The notes under the pieces are model-generated. The model searched no databases, had not been told where the DNA came from, and worked only from the letters and a program-made list of their open reading frames with translations. 64,000 nucleotides of DNA from Sialis fuliginosa (lineage: Eukaryota > Arthropoda > Insecta > Megaloptera > Sialidae): positions 19,852,267-19,916,266 of the forward strand of contig OY540809.1 of NCBI GenBank assembly GCA_961205875.1. The letters are read 5' to 3'. Positions within the stretch are counted from its first letter, which is position 1. The number at the start of each line of letters is the position of its first letter. Positions 24,701-33,393 of this stretch are shown in pieces. A program made the position numbers and the translations under genes.

Positions 24701-24989
24701 GTAGAAATTCAACTATACGATCTAATTTCAATCTAACTAAATAGGTTGTTATAAAAAAATATACGTATTAAATTTTGCAGAGCAAAATTACTTAAAATTA
24801 ATAAGTTTTTGGCTGTCATTGGCATTTTACGAACTTTTTAAAATGTAAATATTCTGACAAGGTGTAGAATTTAAAGGAAAATCAACGTTATTTTAGATGC
24901 TTGCAAATATTTTCTCTCAAATTTGTAAACACATTTTTTTACAAATCTGAAATAAATATGATTTCCCTGTGTAATGTCTTAACCTGAAT
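21749..24989. other. Gene-free stretch
   Basis: AT-rich and without a supported exon. Around 21935-21985 the block ACACACCACGTGATTTTGAA then GGCGGGAAAT recurs at 44535-44570. At 22900-22975 an inverted copy of the TTACACCCAGAA retroelement tail is present. The frame at 22306-22566 has no signature. Confidence 0.5.
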
Positions 24990-25110
24990 CAGTGAAGAAT
25001 TAATCATTTTATGTTTATTCACTGATGATTCACTGATTTGTTCAATGAATATCCGCTGATTTGTTCAGTGATTATTAACTGAATAGCAGTGATTATTCAC
25101 TGATTAGCAC
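24990..25110. repeat. Cluster of TTCACTGATT-type short repeats
   Basis: The decamer TTCACTGATT and near variants (GTTCAGTGATTA, TTCACTGATGA, TTCAATGAAT) occur about eight times in both orientations within 120 bp. The arrangement is irregular, unlike a satellite. The function is unknown; it could be a decayed minisatellite. Confidence 0.5.
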
Positions 25111-25723
25111 TTTTTACTATTTTACAGTGTAGAATAATCCATAGTCACTGATAACATCGGTCGACAAAAATAAAATTTCTGTTTGCTGCAGGGTAAAGAA
25201 CAACTTTTCTAGGGTAATTTGGGTACGCTGAATCCAAAAATTACCATAAATGTTTTATAAGAAGAAAATCGATTTTTAACCAAAATTCGGGAATTTGTAG
25301 CTTTATCTGTCTTCTTTATTGTGTTACAATTTTAACATAATCTAATGAAAATTGTCGAAATGGTACTAAAATCAACCGCCCGTGTCAAAATTGGCAGTTA
25401 CTGTCATTTCCACTCCTGGCGTATGTATGTCTCGTTAAATAAATTCTGTGAACATAAATAATAAATTCACTGATTCAGTTTTAGAGAATAGATAGATAAT
25501 GTCGCAGTTTAATAATTTTACACCTTGTACAGTTCCAAAATTGATCAGTTTTTTGATGAATAACGCAATTTTCTACTGTACATTACCCCACATACAAAAA
25601 AAAAACATTCTACAATGAATGATTTTTCCTACTAATACTGATAAGAAACACGTTACAATTATTTTTCATGAGCGAAACAAAAATGGAAAATTTCAGGAGA
25701 AAAATAAATTCCAAACGTGTCGG
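25111..25723. other. Region 3' of the SNARE gene
   Basis: No coding signal. I could not fix a polyadenylation site for the minus-strand gene that ends at 25724. Confidence 0.5.
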
Positions 25724-26038
25724 TTATTTCTTTAAGATCTTCTTCAATTGTTTATTTTGGTGGCTGAGGCTATACTGAGCGTTATCCGCTTTCATAAGCA
25801 TAGCGTCCAAAACATCGACTTGCTTGTTTACTTCTATAGCGAAGTCTTTCTTTGCTTCAGACATACCGCTTGTCAACGGTTTTTGATCGTTGGAATCGGC
25901 AATGAGTTCTTCTATTTCCGGACGCGGGGATGTTGATTGATGAATCTCTTCGACGTCTATTGATTTGTTTATCGATTCAGTAGAGTCCCCATGACCCACT
26001 TTGATCTTTAGCAGGTTAGTTAGACTCCCACATGCGGT
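25724..26038 (-). CDS. Qbc-SNARE exon 3
   Basis: Starts TACGSLTNLLKIKVGHGD, passes through an acidic, Ser/Thr-rich linker and ends with the Qc helix and stop. The intron before it (26039-26983) contains a tandem array with an inserted foldback element. Confidence 0.7.
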   Translation of the reverse strand, partial: TACGSLTNLLKIKVGHGDSTESINKSIDVEEIHQSTSPRPEIEELIADSNDQKPLTSGMSEAKKDFAIEVNKQVDVLDAMLMKADNAQYSLSHQNKQLKKILKK

Positions 26039-27718
26039 CTGGTTATAAAAAATATTAAATATTAATAAAAAAAATGTATAGACTTAAAGGGCTATAACTA
26101 ATAAAGTAGGTATCGGAATGATTTTAAATTTTAATATGTAAAATTAGGTTATATAAGGAGTATTTTAAGACTAAGCTGAAGTTTCTGGGATTTATAGTTA
26201 CAGAGTTCTATGTCTTCAAAATATAACTATTTTTATTATTCGTTACAGTGACGTTTTTGATCTATTTTACGTTAAGGTCTTTAACTGATAAAATAATTAT
26301 CGGAATGATTTGAAATTTTGATATGTAAAACTAGATTATATAAGGAATATTTTAAAATCCAACTTAAGTTTCTAGGATTTATAGTTACAGAGTTATATAT
26401 CTTTAAACATGTCATTTTTTTTTTATAAAGTGATGTTTTTGATGTATTTTATGTTCAGATTTTGAACTGATGAAATAATTATCGTAATGATATGAGATTT
26501 TTACACGTAATGTCGTGTTTAGACCGAAAAAACAAAACAGCAACATCGTGTCTTTTTGACAAAAGTGCAATAAACCCTATGCATTTTTAAATACGATGTG
26601 TTTTCAAACACCGTGTTGCTGTTTTGTTTTCTTTGGTTTAAACACAGCATACGAGTAGACTTTATAACGAACATTTTAAGCTTAATCTGAAACATGTATG
26701 ATTACTAGTTTCAAAGTTATAAGTCTTTAAACATGAGATGGTTTTTTATCCAACAAATTAACGTTTTTTTTAATTTTGTAAAAATATGCTAATTATAAAT
26801 TTATTAAACTTCCGCGGTTATATTTAAGTAATTTGTATCATCTGAAAAGAAAAACGTTAGTCCAGATAACGACCAAAAGAACACGCGTATATCATGAAGT
26901 CAAGAATTAATGCAAAACTTTAAATTGATTTGTAATTACTACTAAGAATTAATATTATTGAAAAAAAAATTAAAATTACTTACTTTGAATTTGACAATCT
27001 TCCTTTGTGTAATTGATAATATATTATTTAATTCATCTAGCCCCCCGTGTACGTTTTTTAGACTATCTCCTTGTTCCTAAAATAAAATAATAAAAAATAT
27101 ATTTTTTTACATATCACGTAAAATAATTAACACATATTCCAATATTTTTTTTAAATTAAAATTAGTGTTAGTTTTCTTCGCCCCTGCTTACTCCATTTTA
27201 ATCCAAATTCTGTAGTATTTACCCCTAATTATACGGTAACATTTTTTATAAGTAACACTAATTTATATTTTGTCTGTGAAGATTATTAAAAAAATAATAT
27301 TATTTTAAAACTAGTAGGTATAGCTTTTAGAAAAAAATATTGTTAAGTATTAAAGCTAATTAAACTTAACTGATCAAAACTTATTATTTAACTGTTGTCT
27401 ACAATAGATATTCAAAAAAATTCTTACGAAATTGATAAAATTTTATTTTTATAATAAAATAAAATCCCCCTCCCCCTAAAAATAGTCGTAAATTCTTTTA
27501 TAATGAATATTTGGAATAAAAGGCCTTTTGGATCATTTCATTAAATAAATTTAAAAAATTTAACTTACCTCTAATCGTTTTAATTCTCTTTCTTCTTCAT
27601 TTTCTTGTAACTTTCGTTTTTGTTGCAACTCCATAATAAAAATATCTTTATCAGGTTTATCAATCCCTAACAATTCTGCCCTCATACAGGCATAATTATA
27701 CGCGTCTTCATCTGCCAT
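25724..27718 (-). CDS. SNAP-25/29/47-like Qbc-SNARE, complete, three exons
   Basis: Exons are 27569-27718, 26984-27076 and 25724-26038. All are phase 0 with GTAAGT donors and AG acceptors, and they encode 185 residues from MADEDAYNYACMRAELLG to a stop. Qbc-SNAREs supply two helices to the four-helix bundle that drives vesicle fusion. The Qb helix matches SNAP-25 at LEEQGDSLKNVHGGLDELNN, with the zero-layer glutamine at residue 52. The Qc helix reads EVNKQVDVLDAMLMKADNAQ, with the zero-layer glutamine at 154, and the protein ends QLKKILKK close to the usual family C-terminus. There is no transmembrane segment and no Cys cluster for palmitoylation, unlike SNAP-25, so it is nearer SNAP-29/47 in character. 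At 185 residues it is short for the family, and the linker is only about 45 residues. I do not assign a specific paralogue. Confidence 0.72.
26060..26770. repeat. Intronic tandem array, about 185-bp period, three units
   Basis: The block AGTTACAGAGTT and its relatives fall at 26201, 26388 and 26712. The first interval is 187 bp. The second is 324 bp, which returns to about 184 once the 140-bp inserted foldback is removed. Each unit contains TAATTATCGGAATGATTT, GTTATATAAGGAGTATTTT-like and GACGTTTTTGATCTATTTTA blocks. Confidence 0.75.
26511..26650. mobile_element. 140-bp foldback element inserted in an array unit
   Basis: TGTCGTGTTTAGACCGAAAA then ACAAAACAGCAACATCGTGT on the left is matched by its complement on the right, ending TTTAAACACAGCAT. 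The spacer is only about 30 bp. Insertion lies between GTAA and ACGAGTAG of the third tandem unit. It is non-coding and of MITE type, with no certain target duplication. Confidence 0.75.
26984..27076 (-). CDS. Qbc-SNARE exon 2
   Basis: Thirty-one codons carrying the C-terminal half of the Qb helix, opening EQGDSLKNVHGG directly after the acceptor and closing before GTAAGTAATT. It is the most SNAP-25-like part of the protein. Confidence 0.7.
27077..27568. other. SNARE gene intron 1
   Basis: AT-rich 492-bp intron with no repeat that I can define, apart from a CCCCCTCCCCC tract near 27468. Confidence 0.7.
27569..27718 (-). CDS. Qbc-SNARE exon 1
   Basis: Encodes residues 1-50: an acidic N-terminus, then a charged helical stretch (ELQQKRKLQENEEERELKRL) leading into the Qb motif. 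The start ATG is the first in frame. Upstream lies a CAGTTGTCGGCCATATTT block (27830-27848), whose GCCATATT resembles a YY1-type initiator element close to a likely transcription start. Confidence 0.7.
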
Positions 27719-27999
27719 TGTTGACGATTGTTGTCTAAATCTAATTGTTTGTAATAGTCCACTTGAACTCCTTAACTACGTATTTAAATCTAAGTTACTA
27801 CACTATAGCAACTGCACTAAATATTGCTTTCAGTTGTCGGCCATATTTTTTCTTGGTATAATTATTGATTTTTAAATGAATAGGTTATGTCTGCGCTTAC
27901 ACGATTATTTGTCTATGGCAATTTAAGTTTTTAATCGACGGTGTGGAACTTTAAGCAGAGGTTTGAACCGGTTTAGATAGGTATTTGATCCTATATAAT

Positions 28000-28660
28000 T
28001 TTTATATAATATTTGAAGCAGTAGTTAGTAAAAGTTGTGATATTTATAGAAAAAAAATTATTTAACCGGTTCAGTATTTCGTAGTTTTTATTCCGGTTCA
28101 ATTTTTATTTATAATTGGATCGATAGTAATAGAAAGCGTTGTAATTTATAGAAAAAAACATTCTATAACCGGTTTAGTTTAACTTTTTTACAGTTTTTAT
28201 TCAGGTTTAATTTTTAATTATATTTGGATCGGTAGTTAGTAATAGAAAGCGTTGTAATTTATAGAAAAAAACATTCTATAATCGGTTTAGTTTAGTTTTT
28301 TTTGCGGTTTTTACTACGGTTCAACTTTTATTTAATATTTATATTAATATATCAGTAGTTAGAAAAAGGTTTTACTTATAGAAAAAAACGTTCTAAAACC
28401 GATTTAGTTCAGTTTATTTGCGGTTTTTAATCCGATTCAATTTTTATTTATATTTGCGGATCGGTGGTTAGTAATAGAAAGCGTGGTTATTTATAGAAGA
28501 AAACGTTTTATAATCGATTTAGTTTAGTTTTTTACGGTTTTTATTCCGGTTCAATTTTTATTTATATTTGGATTGGTAATAACTGAAAGCGTTCTATAAC
28601 TGGTTTAATTAATTTTTGCAGTTTTTTTAGTTCCGGTTAAATTTGTGGGTAATATTTCGA
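28000..28660 (-). repeat. Tandem array upstream of the SNARE gene, about 110-bp period, six units
   Basis: Units carry TTTATAGAAAAAAACATTCT then ATAACCGGTTTAGTTTA, a GTTTTTATTCCGGTTCAATT block and GGATCGGTAGTTAGTAATAG. The TATAGAAAAAAA marker recurs at about 28046, 28151, 28259, 28378 and 28493. It begins about 280 bp upstream of the start codon, so it may overlap or flank the promoter. Confidence 0.75.
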
Positions 28661-29485
28661 TCAGTAGTTTATTTTCGAAGACGTGAAAATTTAAAGTACA
28701 TAAGACATTTTAAAAATTTGTGTTTTGATTTATACTTTCTTATACTTATTATAAATTTCAAAATCGAGATTTAGATGAACATATTTTTAAATTAGATCTA
28801 ATCTTTTTTTTATTGCTTACCTTTCAGAGTCCGAAACTTTTTAGTAACATCTCTGGTACTTACCTGTTTATTTTCTGATGGTTAAAAAAGTAATTACATA
28901 TTTTAATATATTTGTATATTTCATAAAAAAAATTATATTTAAATATTTTACACAGTAAATAGAGTAGGTACAGTAATAATAATAGGTACAATATATCCCT
29001 GAAATACAAATAGGGGGTAACATTAGGGTGATAAATAAAAGTATGAATAATATTTAATCGAGTCATATTTTCTTCAGAGACGGCAAATTTTCAATTTTCA
29101 CAATTATGTACAGCTTTATTATATTTTTCATCTGTTTACATCCAACGTTCGGATGATAAAAAGTTATAGTAATTTTACAACACACCGATCAAATAATTGT
29201 TGGAAATAAACAAATAAACATGTCCGGTTATAAAAAAATAAAACTTAACCAAACTTTTTGGTTAAATCTTATGATTTATATATCATTAACCGTAATCTAC
29301 ATATTCTATAGTTAATTTTAAAAATTATATCTCATAGACCTGAGTGGGCCAATATTTACATATTTTGGACAAAAAAGAAACAAAACAATTATACAAATTT
29401 TCACAAATTTGAATTGGAACAGTTGATTCCAATTTGTGAAAGTTTCATCAACTTATCTTCTAAAAAAAGAAAATAATAATATTAC
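28661..29485. other. Gene-free stretch
   Basis: AT-rich. The frame at 28860-29066 gives a Leu/Tyr-rich peptide typical of AT-rich DNA and is not called as a gene. Confidence 0.5.
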
Positions 29486-29489
29486 AACC

Positions 29490-30350
29490 GGAGAAAAATT
29501 TGTGAAATTTTCAAAAAGCTGTATCTTGAGTAAAAATTATCGAAATGGGATTTTTCAAAAAGGAAATTGAATCTTACAACCTCTCAAAATAATTTATTTT
29601 CATTAATAGCTTTAAGATACAGATCGAAAGGTGCGCCGAAAATTTTCAAAATTTTTGTTACTATGACAGTGCGTGTCGAAAGCAAAAGAACGTTTTAACA
29701 AAATTTGAAATGTGCCATTTTAAAGTTTGGGTCTTTAGCTTTTGAAAACTTTTTTTATATTTTTTTGTCACTGAGTTATTTAATTTTTAATCTAAAATCA
29801 TCATTTTCGCCTCACGGGCTCTACAAATTCAACAAATGACTATACGAAATTTAAAATAAAACTTTTTAAAGCTTAGTGTCTTCTCTTCAATTATTTTGAG
29901 AAATTGAAGATTGACTGATTTTTAACAAAGATAAGCTATGATAAATTTAGAGAAATTTTTTATCTAAGTTTTTCAAAACGTTTTCAGCGAGAAATCCGCA
30001 TTAAAAAAATTGCTGCTAAATTTTTTCTATACAAATTGAAAGCTTATAGTTTAAACTTCAAAATCCTTTTTTAAATTTTTTTCTATGATTTTTTCCAGCA
30101 AATCCCAGAAGAAACAAAAATGCATTCCAACCCTTTCAAATGCTACGTTTCAAATTAAGCTAAAAATTTTTTTACAGTTTTTGTAAAAAAATTTCGGCGC
30201 ACCTTTGTTGACCTCTAACTTCTTAAAATGATAAAAAAAAGAATGGGAACTGTAAAGTAGAGATTTTAAGCTTTAATTTCCTTTTTGAAAAATTCCATTG
30301 AGACCATTTTTATTCAAGATACAGCTGTTTGAATCTTACACAATTTTTTT
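29490..30350. mobile_element. Large foldback element with about 150-bp arms
   Basis: The left arm (about 29505-29660) contains AAAGCTGTATCTTGAGTAAA, TCGAAATGGGATTTTTCAAA and GGTGCGCCGAAAATTTT. The right arm (about 30185-30340) contains the complements in reverse order, ending ATTCAAGATACAGCTGTTT. The 520-bp centre is AT-rich and non-coding, so a non-autonomous element is likely. Confidence 0.65.
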
Positions 30351-31249
30351 AACGAGTGTATAAGGAAGCAAAGTGTCGATTTATAAAACCAAATATACCA
30401 TCATTTTAAAACTATAATTAAAAATTACCAAAAAACTGTTAAAACAAAACAAAAATGTATCTAATTACAATATATTCCTAGCTACATAACTAACTTTTAA
30501 CATATCTGCATTATTTACATTTACTTCTCAATATAAGTTTAGTTTCGAACACCAACTACACCCGAAAAAAAATTACACGATCCAGAATTTTTTCCTCTGA
30601 AAGAAATCTTAATATTAAAAATCATAGAACCAAAAAATAGAGACCATAAGCTACGATTTGCTTTTTTCCGACCGAATTTCGATGATTTTAACGTAAGATA
30701 CGATACTTTGAATATTGTGTCTTTTTTTCCACGAAAAAATTTCCGATCTCGTAATTTTTTTTCCCAGTGTATTTATAATAACACGCAGTTTAAAGCAATT
30801 ATATCTTCAAGTCATTTGTTTCAATATATTCACGGTAAATATATTATAGAAAAATCATCATATTCTCCTATTTCTTGTAAATTATTTAATCAAGTTTTTG
30901 TATTTTAACACTAAATGTGAAAGTCTAACTCAAACTCAAACTAGTATGATTCACTTGTAAAAAATCAAACGGAAAATGTACAAGGTGGGAAAAAATGATT
31001 TGAAGCTTAAAATAAATCAAAAGGATCGAATTTTGGAGTAAAAAAATCAAATTTTAGTTTTGACCTTTAAAGGTAAAAAAAATTTTAATGGAAATTTATT
31101 TTTATTCTGGGATCTTGTTTTTGGTCAAAAACTGAACAACTTTTGACCAAATAATAATAATTTTTGTATGACTTCAATTTTTCGAGGTATTTAACCAGAT
31201 TTGAATTTACAAAAAAAAAATGAAAAAAGGCTCACAAAAACATTATAGA
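30351..31249. other. Gene-free stretch 3' of SMRTER
   Basis: AT-rich with many poly-A/T runs. I see no coding exon. The frame at 30708-30908 lacks any signature. Confidence 0.5.
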
Positions 31250-31690
31250 AACCTGAGGTTTTAACTAAATTTAATCATTAAAAAATAGTACAGATGCGTA
31301 TTAAGTACTATTTTAGACCCCTACTGTTAAAATTTACAAAAACTAACAATTTTTTAATTGTTTTAATTATATACAAGGTTTATTTATATTTATTATTTTA
31401 ACTGAAGGGGCCTAAAATTATACTTAATTCGGATCTGGACATTTTTTTTACATTGGTTAAATTAAATCCAAGGTTTTTATCTAGTTTATGTAAATTTGTT
31501 ATTTTTACAGTTGGGGTCTAAAATTTTACTTAATACGCATCTGGAGTTTTTTTTTAATTGGTTAAATTATATCCAAGGCTTCCATATAGTTTCGGTGAAT
31601 TTGTTATTTTTACAGTTGGGGCCTAAAATATTACTTAATACGCATCTGGACTATTTTTTAAATTGATTAAATTTAATTACAATATCAGAT
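31250..31690. repeat. Tandem array, about 105-bp period, with one inverted unit
   Basis: Direct units are marked by GTTGGGGTCTAAAATTTTAC then TTAATACGCATCTGG at about 31404, 31510 and 31614. A complement of the same block (CAGATGCGTATTAAGTACTA then TTTTAGACCCCTACTGTT) lies at 31291-31330, just left of the direct units. A related unit with a period near 120 bp occurs in a SMRTER intron at 34905-35175. Confidence 0.7.
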
Positions 31691-31897
31691 TTCTATATTG
31701 TTTTTTACAACTTTGTTTCCATATTTTTTTTTTTTTTAAATTCAAATCAGGACAAAAAATTGCTGAAGTAAAGTTGCTAAAAAAAATATTCTGAAATAAA
31801 AATATAGGTTTCTCTTAAAAAAATTACCTTTCAAGGTCAACTCTTAAAACATTTTTTTTCTAAAACTCAATCCCTCCGATTTTTTTCGAGGTTCTGA

Positions 31898-31903
31898 TTT
31901 ATT
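31898..31903 (-). terminator. Candidate polyadenylation signal of SMRTER
   Basis: AATAAA on the minus strand, about 125 bp beyond the SMRTER stop codon. It is the nearest canonical hexamer downstream. Other AT-rich variants nearby could also serve. Confidence 0.4.
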
Positions 31904-32027
31904 TTTGCCTCACCTGTATATATTTATGTATAAAACTTTGACTAAAATTCGTCAACAGAAATAATAAATGGAATAGACGTTACACTTCAGCCACATATCG
32001 TCACTAAACGTATCTAAATTACACGCC

Positions 32028-33393
32028 TTAATCCTCGTCAGAAAGAGGTTCATACTGGGCCGACATTATCTGTTTAGGCTCAGACTGTCTGATCGTCTCG
32101 TTCTGGCCCATTTCATTTTTCTGGTTAGTATTAATGACGTGCTGTCCCCCCACATTCAACGCATTGTACGGGTACGCAAAATGCGGCGTAAACGTAGGTG
32201 GAGTTACTGAGTCTCTCTTAGATTCGTCAATTACCATTTCACCAGGACTGTCCGATTTGTCTGTTTCCTTTTGTTCATCTTCTGTCCGCATTACTTCAAC
32301 TATACGATTCTTCACATAATCGAACATATGCGTGTGAGGTTGGTTATAAGATCTAGGCGGCGATGCATGGTAGGCTTTCTGCTGCTGCGCCACTCTGATT
32401 ATAGTCCTTTCATCTGGTTGCGGTTTATGTTGGTAGTACGCCTGTCTCCCACCGAAATCCCGATTAATCACCGAATCCGCGAACTCTTTAACTGTCAGTT
32501 TCGGCACGTCCGATTCGAGATCAACATTTATAACTCCAGGAGAATGGCTTCCGTTGTTTTCTATCGTCGAAGCCGGCGTGTGGAAAGCCTGAAACAGTCT
32601 ATCACCGGCTCTTATATTCGGGACATTCTCTTTCGGACCGGCGTTGTTCTCTGCACTCTGGTTTATCTGGTGCGTGATAATCGCATCGATCAGACTAGCT
32701 GCCGTCAGTGTCGAACTCTCTTGTTGCGTTCTCTGAACTTGCTGATTAGTCGGTGGCGCCCCCTGGGGTTGTTGGATCCTCATCTGCTCCCGGTACATTT
32801 GCTGCCTATTGAAATCTGCTATCCTCTGTCTCTGATGTTGCAACGCAATCTGCTGGTTGTATCTTTGCGTTTGATCTGCGATTGTTTTCCCGAGACCTTC
32901 ATGGTTCTCTTTATGAGGTACAGGAAGTTGCGGTTGCTGGACTGCGACATCCACCAGAGAACTGAATGCCTCATGGCCGGGTAGCGGCGCGTAGGATCTT
33001 CTAGGAGGTGGCGGGGGACTCGGACGATGTCTCTGGATCACGCCTTGCCTCTGAGGAGGTGGAGGCGTCCTTGCTACGTACTGTCCTTCGTAATACAGAG
33101 GGCTACTCGTAACGACGCCTCTTGGAGACTCCTGGCTCTTCTCACTACGTCTCGGAGGTGGGTGTTGCATCTGTTGCGACGTGATATAGTCATTCATGAT
33201 GATCTGCCTAGAACTGAGTTGTTGCTCCATCGTGTACGACGGCTGCCGATAGTTGGTCACCGGAGATTGGCGCTTTGCGTAATAATCGTACGCCCTTTGT
33301 TTATCTTGCATATGCGTCGGGAGGTGTATGGGCGTCCCCTGCGTTATCGAACCCATTTTTGGCGGAGGGGTTTGTCTAAGCAGTCCGTCATAT
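32028..33393 (-). CDS. Smr: SMRTER exon g, receptor-interaction and C-terminal region
   Basis: Begins YDGLLRQTPPPKMGSITQGT and runs through Gln/Pro-rich sequence. SLIDAIITHQINQS (32664-32693 covers the core) has the (I/L)xx(I/V)I spacing of a CoRNR box, the short helix that binds unliganded nuclear receptors. KEFADSVINRDF (about 32454-32489) aligns with the HICQIITQDF box of N-CoR, with Phe replacing the first Ile. The protein ends MSAQYEPLSDED. Long antisense frames at 32271-32984 and 33027-33416 are shadows of this GC-richer exon. Confidence 0.9.
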
